Of a DNA stretch of 64,000 nt, positions 33,590-48,109 are shown piece after piece (positions within the stretch are counted from its first letter, which is position 1; each line of letters opens with the position of its first letter). Source of the DNA: Atherinomorus stipes (taxonomy: Eukaryota; Chordata; Actinopteri; Atheriniformes; Atherinidae); NCBI GenBank assembly GCA_023101725.1, contig JALJCO010003053.1, forward strand, positions 1,433,501 to 1,497,500, read 5' to 3'. The notes under the pieces are model-generated. The model did no database searches. It was not told the DNA's origin and saw nothing but the letters and a program-made list of their open reading frames with translations. A program made the position numbers and the translations under genes.

Positions 33590-35240
33590 CATATACTACC
33601 ACAGGAAAGAGCCCTTTGGTTAGCGAACAGAAAGAGCGTGCAGCCTTAGTGTAAGATGTGGTGCACCTCCTTGCCTGGGATCACTTCCAGACACTGAAAT
33701 GAGGAAGCGCTTTGGTATTGCTGTGATTTGAATACCATGATCACTGAGCACTTTTATAAGAAACCCATTAAAAGTGAGGTTTTGACATACAAAAGAGACC
33801 CTGTTTAAATCTCACGCACATTGTCAGGCTGAAAGACATCATAAAACTCTATACGGAAGCATACAATCTCTGTGTGCGTCCTCGCCTCCATCAGGAGGGG
33901 ATATCTTTTGTATAGGGAGACATGACCTTTTTCTCTGGAAAAGCCTGTGCCCTATAGCTCAGCACCATGCCGCAGATTAATCGCACATTTGTTCAGCATG
34001 ATACAATCACCCACACTGGACTTAACTTTTAAGAAAGACGTCTGTCTAAAATATGCCAATCTGTCAAAACACTCCACGCTCTGAGAAAATAAGTCTCTCT
34101 GAAAAGGTCCAACTGAGGTGGACACAATGGCCCAGTGTGACCCCCGCTTCCACCTGCTCCTGACAGTGTTTATAAAGTGCCAACTCCGCTCATTAGCACT
34201 CCCATAACCCCAGAGTTATAACAGGCCTGCAGATCAAACACAGCCTGAGCCAACAATGGCTGATACGGCATTAATATGATATGTAAGAGTGCAGCAAATA
34301 TTGAGAAAGATCTCTTTGATGGGGACTGTTTTACATTAGAGGCTTTTTATTAGGGCTTTTCTGGTCTTTAATGTGCGTGTTTTCCCCTTGAGTCAGTGTT
34401 ACCAGGTTTAGGTCCCGTTGGGTGACTGGCCTCTGAGTTCAATAAGATGCACATACGGTGCGCACACTGCAGCTATTGTTGCTGCACATTAACAATATAC
34501 AAGCCATTGATGGGATTTTGAGAAAACAGGAGTTACTGTAGCAGTCTTTGAACGTGTTAACGTGTACTTTGTTTCATTCCCTGACTTCATGAACATTCAT
34601 TGCATTATTCTGCTTACTTGTTACTAATAAATTTGAGACTGATGAATGTGAGTCTGATTCAAGTTTGGCAAGTGATCAAGTATTCATTTGACAGCTCAAA
34701 GTCCACCCAAACCCACCAGTCTGACCACTAACATGAACACTGAAATGAGTTTATTTATTCATGCACGTTTTTCCCTCCTTTTTAAATGAGTTGACATTGC
34801 GGAGCGTGCTGATGGTGACAGGTAATTTTAACACTGGCTGAAAAGTTTAAATCACACCCAACTTCCTGTATACATGGCTTCTTTTATTCTCTTTCAGGCC
34901 GCCGTCATGTTTAATTACAGTACATACGTTTGAATGGCAGGGCGGTTTATGGTCGGGCAGAGGAACTTTAGACTCCTTTCTCTAGCCCACCCATATTAAA
35001 GGGTAAGTTTGGTGAGTTGTGCTTTTCTACTCCTTTCCTGAGTACAGTTCATGGAAGAGTGAGGTGCACAGGATTGCAAAATGCACATCTTTAAGAACAG
35101 CCATCACTACAGCAACAATAAATCAATTGTTTGCTTTCGCCAGTGAGAATGTTTCAGCTGAACAGCCCCCGGTTACACATGGGCAAGCCATTCTTCAAGA
35201 CTGTCGGCCATTACTGTCCTGACTGAGATGTTGCGGGGTT
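33590..35240. promoter_or_regulatory. Candidate conserved non-coding block G
   Basis: A long repeat-free stretch with words such as ACCATGATCACTGAGC, GCAGATTAATCGCAC, TAAAGTGCCAACTCCGCTC and GCTATTGTTGCTGCACATT followed by AACAATA (paired SOX-like ACAAT cores facing each other, 34472-34496). No coding frame with homology. Regulatory identity is inferred. Confidence 0.35.
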
Positions 35241-36800
35241 ATGAAGAGGGTAGGCTCAGATTAGAAGAAATGTTGCCATAATTCTTTATGCTGTATTGAA
35301 AATCTTTTCGACACGGTGCCACATCTGTTTGCGTGTGAGATTGTCTGTTTGGTTTAGCCCGGAACTGTAAGCAGCTTCTGGTTATTTAGAACCCATTAGA
35401 TGCTTTGATCCCAAATGGACCTTGTTTCCATTTGCTGGAAGTATTACTTTGCATTTGTGTTGCGGTATACTCATTGGATGTCTATGATTTGTTACATGTA
35501 GTCTTTCAAGATCATTTAAAGTTGCAAGGGACAGTGTTAATCTTCATCATCCTTATTTATGTCCTAACTTTTGCTATTACCACCAACGATGATTGATTCC
35601 ATGGCTGCAATATGATAACTAATGATTAGCTGTTTAGAGAACCTGAGTCTCTCAGGGAGCTGGATAATTTAGAGAGCCTGTCAACTGATCATCTCTCACT
35701 GCACTCAATTTGTGTAGTTGCTGATGTTTTGGTGATCACAGAGCAGCATCCGGACTTCTGAAAATCTGTCTCACACGCATTAGAGAAGAGCCACGCGCAT
35801 TCTGCCAAGTCGGGGTAATATTTTCCATGCGCCTCCGAAACGAAATGACCCCCAAGCCGAAGTTTGAAGTCACTGACCAGTTCTAAAACTGATCCTGCCT
35901 TGCGGTGTATAGTTAAAACAGATTAGTAAAGAATGCAGACTGCCTCACCATTGTGAACTGACAATGTTTAAAACAAAGAACACCACAGCTTTTTTACACA
36001 TGTAGATCATGCTGTATGTCACGGAGCCAAATCCTCATTTCAACACTGTGTCAAAGGCGGCTTTGGACCACATCCCGAGCTCTTTGCTTGTTTGTCTTTT
36101 GTAAAAAAGGACAACTACCCCAGCAGTGCCAAAGTACCCCAGGCTCTTTGATATGTGAAAGCCTAACAGTGGGACTGCTCCCTGCTCAGCTGGTACACAG
36201 ATGTGTATGTGTGTGTGCAAGTGTGTAGGGGGAGCCCGCTGTCTGAACCGAGCACAGATTAGTGACTCTTTTCTTTTTTCTCTCTCTCTCTCTTTTTTTA
36301 TTCCTAATAAATAAACCCCAGTGCATGCTGGGTTATGTGTGAGGGGAAAATAACATGCCGTTAGCCAATCAGAAGCAGGTGGTGCAGGGCTTGGTGGCTA
36401 CAGGCCCTGCAGCTCTTATCATAAAACAACTGCACTTTTAACTTTAATTGTAGTTGTGGATAGATTTTGGGGTTTGGGTTAGAAGTGTTTTATTACTTCG
36501 GACTGGAATCAAAGTAACAGAAATATAATTATGTTAAAAACAGGCAACAATTTTCTTGTAATGGGTGGTGGCCAAGTTTCAGGCTGAACTCGCCAATAAG
36601 GGCTCTGCCACTCACAAAAATCTGTGTGCTGTGTACTCATTTAGTCGACTGTTACCAGCTCAGAGTTCTCAGCCACGTAAACTTAAGAAAATTGGATTAG
36701 ATTATCCTCCTTTATTGAAGCTAGTTGATTAAGCCAAGGTTAAAATAAAAGTCCACTAACTTGGTACATAATACAAAGCTTTCCTGTGTGTTTCTGATTC
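35241..36800. other. Intergenic single-copy DNA, no gene
   Basis: No exon, transposon or RNA gene recognised. A short CTCTCTCTCTCT run lies at about 36279-36292. Confidence 0.45.
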
Positions 36801-36810
36801 TGATTCTGAT

Positions 36811-36930
<120 letters not shown>

Positions 36931-37480
36931 TTTTTTACTTAAAGTTTATATTTTTCTAATCTAATTTTTTCAAAAAAAAAAAGTTGGGGAATTTTCTAAG
37001 ATCCTTTAAAATTTAAAATAGCTAATTTCTTACTGTGTTTGAACGGTTATTAACTTTTTTGAAAAGTCCAAAGAAATTAACTTTGGTGTCTTCACTGATT
37101 AACTTCATTTTATTTGGAAAATAGAAAAAAAAATGATGCCAGCAACACAGTGAAAACATTTTAAAGCAGCACTACTGAACTTTGGCAGACATTCACACTT
37201 TGCCGTCCCCTAATACAAGCTAATTCAGCATCCCTCTTGCATCCCGCCTCTTCTTTAAGACAGGATGCAACCCCTGCTGTAAAGCAAAATGCAACTGTGC
37301 CACGATGTGCATAATGTATGACAATATGCCATCAAAACAAGTCAGAAGCACATGTGTTAGTTTTGAAGCTTTTGTAGTATTGCTTTAAACTATTATTTGG
37401 CTGCAGGTATGAGTGTCAGGACTGAGTATAAAAGGAAGATCTACTAAATGCCTGATTATCCCAAGTGTACGGATGCGGGC
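36931..37480. other. Intergenic, no feature recognised
   Basis: AT-rich single-copy sequence between the TTTC array and the repeat-like block that starts near 37490. Confidence 0.45.
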
Positions 37481-37489
37481 ATGAAAAAG

Positions 37490-38210
37490 TTCCTCCTTTT
37501 TCTGCCAGAAGTGGTGCAGTAATAGTGCACCATTACTGCACTATCACTGGCTGAACGATTTGTCCTGCGAATACGTCATCATGTATGGTGTCCAAACTTG
37601 GTGTATGGAAACGTCCTTGTTCCGGGCATTCATTTATGCTCTGAACGACGTCAAATGACTCGGCAAGCGATGCAGTTAAATTAACCTTCAAACAGTTCAG
37701 TTCCGATTTGCATGCAGTGAGATTGCAAGACCTGGGTTGAGCTGAGAATTTAAGTGATGATGTCCGTACATCATGACATTGCACCAGTCGCGTCTCATAT
37801 AAAGTAGGAAAACAACACTGCTATGGCCACAAATTCATATCGCCAACGTTATCTCCGTTAGAAAATCGCCCATCACCTGCTGATTTTTGGCCATTTTGAG
37901 GACAGATGAAGGTGCAAAACAAGAAAGCGGAATGATTTTGGCCTGACTCTCTCTCCATTGTTTATCTTCCTGATTTCTGTCGCATGGATGAGATCATCAA
38001 TGCGAACCCAACATAATGCCATCACCAGACACACAGCGATGGGGACAGAGGCCACGCAGCTTGCCAACAGGGTATCAGACCCAGCTTTTTCTTTTGCCAA
38101 TGGGAAAGGAGCCTAATCCCAACTGTAAAAAAGGGTCAACCCAGTTTTGAAAACCCCATGTGGACCCGCTAATTTCAGTGGGAAAGCGGCTATAGCCTTG
38201 TAGCACGTAT
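37490..38210. repeat. Repeat-like block, possible degenerate DNA transposon
   Basis: Opens with an imperfect 28-bp palindrome GTGCAGTAATAGTGCACC... at 37514-37541. It ends with a CAACCCAGTTTTGAAAACC / GTGGGAAAGCGGC segment reminiscent of teleost DNA-transposon ends. The CpG content is higher than its surroundings. No matching pair of TIRs or target duplication was found, and the minus-strand frames have no recognised domain. Confidence 0.3.
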
Positions 38211-41200
38211 AGTGCAGAATGTTCTAAAGGATTAAGGAAGTCTGGGAAAATCTCTGTGTGTTAAAGCCAAGGACTGTTGGTAGGATGGTAAGTGACCTTT
38301 TAGCCTTCAGGCAACATTAACCATCATGATCATGATCAATACAGCCACAATACGGCTCTAGAGTTCCTTGAAAAACCATTTTCATTCAGTTTTTTTTTTT
38401 AATTGTTGGTCTCTTGTTGGAATACGGTTTGTTTTTTTCACACTGGTAATGACATTTCAAATTCAGATAGAAGTACTGTTCTATTATTGTTGCATCTTTT
38501 TGTCTCCTTCCTTGAATAATGTTTCTTAAATGTTACACTGAAATTCGGCAGTTCTTCACTGTGAAACTTCATTTTGCATTTTGGTTCAGTTATTTACTTA
38601 TTGAATTGCCTAGATCTATGTATAAGTTAGTTTTGTATCCGTCTTTATACTGGATGCTTTTCTAAATAAGCAAAGCAATATTTTTATGTCTTTTTCCTCC
38701 ACCAGCCTTACCACTTTGGTATGTGTGTTTTCACATTGCATCGTATGTGTGTGTGTGTGTGGTGTGTGTGCGTGTGTGTGTCTATGTTTGCAGCCTGTCA
38801 GTCGTCAGTGCAGAAAATAACAGCTGTACGACAGAGGTGCCACTTTTGCTCAAGCAGTCGAAAACTCACACGTGTACATCAGAGCAGCCGTTTCTATCCA
38901 ACATTTGACTTCTCTTACATTCCTCCAACTTTAAGATGGTGGCTGTTAATCCATAAGCCGTGTGTGTGTAGTGAATTGTTAAAATAGGCCATAGGTAGAT
39001 CTCTGTGTGATGTTTCACCCTGCAGTCCAGGGTTGATGGCCTCCAGAGAGCTTTTCTCTGAGCGTAGTGGGGGAGATTATGATGAAAGGAGCAGAGAATG
39101 AGATGACACACCCTGTCTCCATAATTCGCAGCTTCATCGTGAATAGAGGCATTAAGCGTACCCCCTCTTTTTTTCCATCTCCGGAGAATCGTACATGTCA
39201 CAGTGCACAGTGTCTCTATATGATTCAGTCACCTCAGGTGTTTCGGACTCACATCAGCAGCGGCCTGGCATGTCGTCAGATTACTTCATCTACAGCATCT
39301 GAGATCACCGAGGGAGAAGGATGATTTATGATGCCAGTCAATGATGCCTCACTTTGTCTCTGACTTTCCTGGATTCATTTTCATGCTTTCCATGGAAAAT
39401 ATTTAGCTCTTTTTGTTTCCATCCTGAAACAGAAGCTTTTCCAGGCTGTTGGGAACAACAATCTTGAGGAAAACAGCTCTACTGTACAGATGTTTCCCAT
39501 ATTTTCTCACTGCAACATTATTACACAACAGTATCCTCTTTATATATATCAAATACCAGCCCAAAGGGCTTAAATTCACTTATAAACTTACTTTCATTTT
39601 TAATAACATATTATTTTATCCATATACATCATCCAATATACAGTAGACCTGAGAGCATAATGAGAGCATATACAGTATGTGGGACCATGTTTTTCAGTAT
39701 GTGATTTTAAATCACTTTCTTTAAAACATTTACAGGATTTTTCTATATTTTCTTAATGTAAAAATCAGCTCAATTAAGCCTGTTTTTGTTCAAAAGAAGA
39801 AAAAAAAAAAATGACCCCATCCTGACCTGTCTCACAGCCATCCCCAGTTTCACACAATGTCTGTGGACAGACAGTAAAGCAAAGAGAAAAAAAAAAAGGA
39901 GAAGAAGAGCAATTCATAATGTTAAACCACAAAAACATCAAGCTGCCATTTTGGGGGCTTTTCTCATAACCGTCATCTCTTGGTAATTAGTCAGCAATTG
40001 GAGATAAACAACGTGGGGATCGCAGACTGTGGTTTGGAATGGCAGATTCCTCCGGGAGACACAAGTCTGTCACAGAGGGGAGCTCTTGATTTAGAGGCGT
40101 TGATTCAGTAAATTGTGCGTTCTGTGAGACAGCACAGGGGGTTTTTAATTGCAAACATTAAATTACAGACTGAGAACTTGTGGCATGCACAGTACAGTGT
40201 GTATTTAGACAGACTCATCACAGCAGCTTTGGTCCTGGTAAGTGTCACATCATCCAGACATCTAGTTGCTGTCTTTAGCGTGTGCATTTTACTTCAAGAG
40301 TGCACATAGGCTACATTTGGAATTATCTACATTCAGTTTATGAAAAAAAAACAACAACTTTTGAGCACTTTTATGTGGCTTATGTAATACTTATGCATTT
40401 TGCAAAGATTCTAGAGCAAGTTTCTTCCCTTAGAAATTGTGTCCTACACACTTTAATATTAAAATAAACCTCAATTATCACGCTAAACCATTTGCGTCTG
40501 GTAGCTATTAGTTAGCGGTAACTCATTTGTATTGTGCAGTTAGTATGTGGGATATACAGTTACTGACTCAGTCGTCCCTTCACAGCACTAAATTTCTCTC
40601 ACATACATTCAATTTGTGATTTCCGCTCCACCGAAATGTCTACATAGTGTTTTTTGGCTTTCAGTGTGGTTCCTGCTAATTTCCCAGTGGCACCAAACAG
40701 ATTTGTGTCTCTATATTGGGCTCAGCGATGGTTACCGCTCAACTATCTTGATCACTTTGCGGACGGATGTATGTGTTTCTTTGTGTTTGCGTATGTGTGT
40801 GTAAAACCCGCCTGCAGTATGTGTGTGTGTGACTTCTGGTCTCCTTAAATATACAGCATGCACGGTCCTGTGTGCGGGCACGTGCAGTGGGGCACGGGTG
40901 TAAATGAGTCGCTGTTGATTGCGTGTGTCTGAACTGGTCTAAATGTACTGTATGTGTATGCGTTAGAAGTGTGTTGTGTGGGAGGCGTATGTAATGTCAA
41001 CAAACAGGAACAACAACAACAACAACAGTTACACTGGCTGCAGCCGAGCCTCAGCTATGTTGTAATTAGAAGTGGATGAAAATGTGGGACAACAGCGTCT
41101 TTAACCATAACCAAACATTTCTCTCAGGCGGAGGATTACAGAAAGAAACAAAATGTGGTTTTGCTCTCCACTCTGCATGCCACATGTCACAGATTCTCAG

Positions 41201-42327
41201 GCCACTGATCCTGTTCCTCTGCTTTGCCACTGGCCATTTGGGGCTGCACCCCAGATGTGTTATACGGTCATCTTTAACCACTCCAGTGATTCACCCTCTG
41301 TGTACACTTGCATGCAAGTGTGTGTGAGTGCGCCTAATCCTATTATCCTCCAGTCTGTGCTGCCTCCCACTGGTTGGGGATGATACTAACAGTGGCATAT
41401 CCTCGCTGGAGAAACCAACTTTAACATTAATGAAAGTCATTCATTTCACATTAGTGTTAACCTGCTTGGAGCTGACTGTACCAACACAATTCACATCCTC
41501 TAAACAGTCATGGATCATTTTAAAGGACTTGACATGCTAAGCCTCAGCTCAATAGGACTAAAATAAGTTAAATAAATGCTCACAAGAGGATGCAAATCCA
41601 ACACTGCCTCACATCTGTATTTTCCACTGTCAAAAAGTGAATGATTTTGCACTGCAGTTTTGTCTCAAACAAGACCACCACATGTGAGAATGAGTTTCAG
41701 GCTCTACCACCGTGTCCTGGCAAAGGGAGAGCATCTGAGAAAACTTGTAAACAGTCAACCATAATCATATGTACCCTGAGTAGAGACATGATTAATCTAA
41801 TCCCTCCCTGTCTTAAAATGCCAGAAAATGTCTCTTTATTGGAGAGGAATCAGGATGGACTTGCCCTGTAGATATGTGCTGCATCGGCTGTGCAAGGATG
41901 GAAGCAAACGAGTTTTATCCAATTTGCTAAGTTGATCGAGTTACGGTGATGGCATGCTGTGTTAAACCCGGTGAAATCTGCAGCCTGGGGATTATTTGGA
42001 CCTGTTAACAGTTGCCCTGTCTGTTTCTCTTTCACATCTCAGACTGACCTCTGTGCATCCTCTCTGAGATAGATATCGAGTTTGGGAGTTTAATTGTCTG
42101 CACTAAAACAACACAAAGCCTGCTTTGTTTTCACAAACACTCCATCCAAATAAGGGAGTCTGCTGCCAGCATCCTAAGCCCTGCATGGATTCAGGGACTG
42201 GATCTCAGGAGGATAGCCAAGCTTCATTTCCAGTTTCGGGCCTGACCCTCTACATTCCTGTTCTCCACGTTTGCCCTCAGCAGCCTCCTCTGGGGTTCAC
42301 TCAGGTGGGAGAGAGTTCCTCGTCTGC

Positions 42328-42328
<1 letters not shown>
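38211..42328. other. Intergenic single-copy DNA, no gene
   Basis: Simple tracts only: GTGTGTGT around 38741-38783, A-runs near 39797 and 39889, CAACAACAAC at about 41006-41024. I found no exon with homology and no transposon ends. Confidence 0.45.

Positions 42329-42361
<33 letters not shown>
42329..42361 (+). repeat. (CAG)11 trinucleotide repeat
   Basis: Eleven perfect CAG units. Frames through it would encode poly-Gln or poly-Ser on the plus strand and poly-Cys/Leu on the minus strand. None shows a plausible protein on either side, so I treat it as non-coding. Confidence 0.97.
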
Positions 42362-42362
<1 letters not shown>

Positions 42363-43739
42363 GGTTTGAATGCGGACAGAATGGTTTGCTCAGCAGCCTG
42401 TTGCTTTGGTTTGTTTGGAGCTGCGGTCCTCGCTGGAATATGTAACCAAATTCCTTTCCCTGTCCCACAATCGGAGTTTGCTGCCAGCTTCCCTGGCAAT
42501 GAGGCCCTGAATTAGGGCCAGTCCTCCTGCTCATCCCACAAAGCCTTTCATGTTCCCAAACCGCAGCCTGAGCGAGGCGCCTCGGTTTCAACAGCAGCAG
42601 ACCAGCATATGTTTGCCTAATTCCTGAGACATGATGACAGTGGTCTCCCAGCCACGAAAAGACAGCTTCAGGTTTTTTTTTCCTCATCCTGCACTTTAAT
42701 TATTATTTTCTGTTGTTGATGACTTCCAATAGTTACACACCACATGTTTTCTCATTACACATGTTTCTATTCTTTTTTTTATGAGCAATCCCCCCCACAC
42801 CCCTAAATTTTTTTCCCTCCTCCTCCACTTCGGTCACCCCTCTCCTCCCACAATGCTTTGCTAGCCCATGACCTTGTAACTGGAAAAAAAACCAAAGTGC
42901 AGCAGGGGAGGTTTTTCATTGCCCAGCAGGAGATGGAATTATGGTTGGTTTTTGCCCACAACTGCTAGGTGTAAGGAAGGATCACAGTGCTGAGAGGTGG
43001 ACACAGTCTTCCTGCCACAGGTCACAGCAGATTACACAGAACCAGGACTGATCTCGTAAAGACAGGGCGTCGGAGAGCAACACCCAGAGCTGCACCCGCC
43101 GATGCCCCCTTGAACTCCTGCTCACACTGACAGGCGCCTCGTATACTATCAGAGCCTTTTGTTTTTGAGCTGTCTGGGGAGTTTAAGTGATGTATTACTT
43201 TTATAAAAGAAAGTGAACTCAAATCACAGAATATAATAAGAAATATGAATTTTCACCGCAGTGGCTGGAAGTGGCAGCCAGCTGGAGCAGGTTGGAGTTC
43301 GATGAATGAACTGGCTGTTTCTGGAATCAAAGTTGTAATCTGACAGTGTTAAAAAGCTGCACCCAGTCTCAAGGCGTTATAGTCATAAAAACAAGAACAA
43401 CACCCTGTGACATGCCACGATCCCCTCTTGACCTACTCTTCACATTTGCTGGCGCCTGCAGAAGCTGTGCACTTGGATGTTATAGAAATTTTGTCTTTGG
43501 AGCTGGAGGAGGTTTTATTGATGGCATGTTGACCATAAAACCCGCTGCTGTTAATGCCCACACAATCTACAGTGTAATCTCTAACCTCTGTCTTATTAAA
43601 CACAGAGTGTATTTGCTGGTGAGGTGAAACATAGAACCACAAATCTGTGACAGTGCCAAGGAGGTGCTGTATAGAGCCAAAAGAAATAAGCACCAGAGTC
43701 ACACTAAAAATAATCAGACCTTAGTGGCGCATAATGGTT
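42362..43739. other. Intergenic, no gene
   Basis: Single-copy DNA with a C-rich patch near 42790-42803 and T-runs. No supported feature. Confidence 0.45.
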
Positions 43740-45230
43740 TGCTTTGAAGAGGAAGGTACTCATATTTTCTGCTCTTTATTCCACTTATCAGTAGCCCTGC
43801 TTTCTCTCCCCTCAGGCCAGTCTTTTGGGAGTTAAGACTCCTTGGCTCACATCAACTGCCTGTGGCTGTCATTGCATGTGTTTAGTTTCACCGCTAGCTT
43901 CCTACGGCTTACTGCGGCCCTGCTATCCTCTCAGATGGCGTGTGACACACACTTATCCCAGGCAAATCTGCGCATCCATCGCTGCCAAGTCAAACAAGTC
44001 TGTATATTGCTGACGTCTAACCCAATATCGTTGGACTTTTAAAGATGTGTGTGTTTTTCTGCTTTTTCATGTACGAATCTGACCATAGTTCCAAATACTC
44101 AATCATTAAATTCTCAGCACTGCTTGCTGAAACATTCAGAGTTTATTTTATCCCTGCATGTACAGACAGCCGCAATACATTTTTAGCAGCCACGGCAGGA
44201 GCCGTGTGTATTTTAACGCGCTGGCCATATGTGGCACCCTGACCTCTTTCATAAACAGAACAGTCTGCAGAGCACCACGGGCCTGTTTCACCAGTTTGGG
44301 AAAAGGAAAAGAAGGGGGCGGCAAAAGTGCACTTGGGAGGGGTTCTGTTGGGGTACTTTGGATGAAAGTCATGCTGGAGCAGTTCCCCTTTGAGGAAAGA
44401 TGGGCAGCGCTTGAGACTGAATTTAACTCGGGTCCAGCTCACTCTTGTATTAGTTAAGCCAACAACTTTATCCGTCTGTTCACCAGAAGGTCGACAGAAT
44501 TGACTTGAAAGAATTCTCTTCCTTAAACTGTCAGGCAACATCCAGTCCTTCAGGCGACTCCAGATTTATTGGAGTTTTTTCAAATCCAATCCTGAATCCT
44601 TTGTGCTTTGTTGAACAGACTTGGATGCACAACAGTGACTGGGCACAACAATTAGGTTTTCATGGATAAACAGATCTTTCTCTCCGAAACAGATGATCAG
44701 TCTCTGTGTTATGGGGTCTTTGATTGATGTGGGTGGCCAAACTCAAACGGTAGTCACTCTAAGCGGGCCCTTGGGCCTTGGAGCCCTATCATTGCAAAGC
44801 CCCCCCCCCCCATGCTCGTCCATCCTTCTGTGGTGTGGCGCTCTACCTGTGGGTATCAGGTGTTGTGGGAGCTTTCGTGGGGGTGGGGTGGAGCAGGGTG
44901 GGGTGTAATTACACATGCATGTGAAGAAAAGATCTCTGAAGGTAATGAAGTTTGGAGGACGCTGCCATCTCAGAGGGTGGTCCCTCCCTCCATTCCGACA
45001 GCGATCCCACTGCCTCTCTGTCTGTGGCCACTCGCGCGAGTCGCCCAGGTCCCCCAGTGCCCTCCTCTCTCTTTGCTTGGACAATGGGATGTGCTTCAGT
45101 GGGGGCCTGGAAGTGGCGCCCACCCCAGTTGCTCCAGCCAAGCAGGCTCCCAAAGCTGCTCGCAGGCATTTCATCACATTACATTAGATCAAAAGCAATA
45201 AGCTAATTACTAACGACTGTGGGCATGCAA
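43740..45230. promoter_or_regulatory. Candidate conserved non-coding block H
   Basis: Repeat-poor block. GC-rich sub-block 44900-45180 carries GGGGTGTAATTACACATGC (a palindromic TGTAATTACA homeodomain core near 44906-44915) and CACTCGCGCGAGTCGCC. It is followed by AAGCAATAAGCTAATTACTAACG. Frames are open on both strands over 44740-45200, which reflects base composition; none has recognisable protein homology. A C-run lies at 44801-44812. Confidence 0.33.
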
Positions 45231-46445
45231 GCAGTAAATACAGAATCAACATAATTGATTTAATCCTCTCAATGCTAAGTGAAAAACTTATCAATGCCAA
45301 GGCCAAAATTACAGCCCTTTTTTTTTTTTTTTTTTGTATGTTTTGTTTTTTGTGCAACGCAACAGTGACAACTGGATGAATTAAACACATGTAGCTCATT
45401 CAACCAAAGCAAACTCTGTGATGCCAGGAAAATTCATAGCAATGCTTTGCTAAATGGAAAGAGAGAAACATGTAATTTTAGGCCCCAGCGTTACGCCTTT
45501 GACACTTTTAGACTTACTTGTTGTGTTTGTTCATCTGTTTTCTTTTTACCACGAAGGACCTTTTGTGAGCACAAGTTTCTTCCATCATTCACCGTGGTGG
45601 CATAGAAAGAGAGAGGAGAGGGGCGTGGATGTTTTATGCATGCCCCAATATGCATCTTAAGAGCAAAAGCATTAGGAATGATGGTAAAAAATGCGAAAGG
45701 TTTTCGTCAGCGTTTACTTATTCATGACGCTTAGAGAAAAGCAACGTATTTTAGAGCAAATCCATGTTATCATTGGAGAAGCTCCCCCACAGAAGTCATT
45801 TTCCACCTGAGGACATGCGCTTTAATGACAGTTTGAGGTGGTGCCACTGGAGCAGAGATACAGATTCCATGTTCGCAACACATGCAATATCAAAGCAGAG
45901 AGGAGGAGGAGGTTTTTTTTTTCATTTAAAACTTACTTCTTGTGCTGTAGGATGAGGTCATGATTCCTCGCTATGTTGCCATCCTCTCAATCGTCACACT
46001 GGGATATATTCAAATTGACCTTTTCTTGTAATATACACTTCCCATCCTCTTCACTCTGCCTCAACTTTGACCGCCTTCATGTTTCCTAAAGCATTTATTG
46101 CTCTCATTTGCTTGTTTTTACCATTTTTAAAGTGTTTTCTTTTTCTTTTTCACTTATTTCAGCAGTTCTGTTGCAAACGAGCAGTCCACCAAATGTACCT
46201 CCTCATCATAATGGCTGTGTGTATATAGCATGTCGTTTCGAACACGAGTATGCGATTGGGAGTAATAACTAGTCAAATTGGCTTGACCCCTTTCTAGTCT
46301 TTTGGTTTCTTGCTCTGCTGTGGCAGCCCTCTCACCGACCTCTCATATGTCACACAGAGATCTTATCCAGCATTGTTTTCCTGGAAGATGCCGACTGTGG
46401 CCTGATAGTGAACTGTGAGCCCCAAACCTCCCAGAGTGCGAGTAA
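45231..46445. other. Intergenic, no gene
   Basis: Contains a T-run at 45319-45337. Otherwise single-copy DNA with no supported feature. Confidence 0.45.
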
Positions 46446-47610
<1,165 letters not shown>

Positions 47611-47929
47611 TGAGAAAAGGAACCCGTGGGGAGCGTGGATTTACATATGGAAAAAGTTGGGGAACGGACAGCTTTTCAATACCCCGCTGGTCCTCCTTTC
47701 AGTGAGCACTTCCAATGGGAGCCATATCAAAGCCCCCTTTTCTTGTCTACCAAGTGTTGGCGTTGGTGTACATTTCAAAGTCCTTTACTGACATCCTCTA
47801 CAGATGTGCTGCTTGGAGGAACATTTGTTATATTGTGTATCAGGTACTGAAGGCAAGACCCAGAAACATTTGATTAATGTTCGTACATATGGTGTGTTAG
47901 GCTGACATGCATGTGTGAGCAGTGCAGAC

Positions 47930-48045
47930 CTTTTTTATTTATTTTTTTTTTTGTTTTGTTTTTTTTAAAAGCCAAGGGGGTGTAGAAAAATGAAAATGAA
48001 TACCCCCCCCCCCCCCCCCTTTTTTTTTCCTTTTTTAAACTATGT
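47930..48045. repeat. Low-complexity T- and C-runs
   Basis: T-rich tract (47931-47968) and a C-run (48003-48019) followed by a T-run. Simple sequence, probably length-variable. Confidence 0.9.
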
Positions 48046-48109
48046 AACGCTGAGCAACAACTTTCCATATTTAAAGCATATTCGGGGCTTCTATTTCCGT
48101 CTCTGAAAA

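Noticed and set aside
42125..42687. Frames with poly-Gln, poly-Leu or poly-Cys across the CAG repeat
   Set aside because: No flanking protein homology and no credible splice structure; explained by the trinucleotide repeat.
44743..45201. Overlapping open frames on both strands (up to 144 codons)
   Set aside because: Simultaneous openness on both strands reflects GC-rich composition with few stops. No domain recognised.
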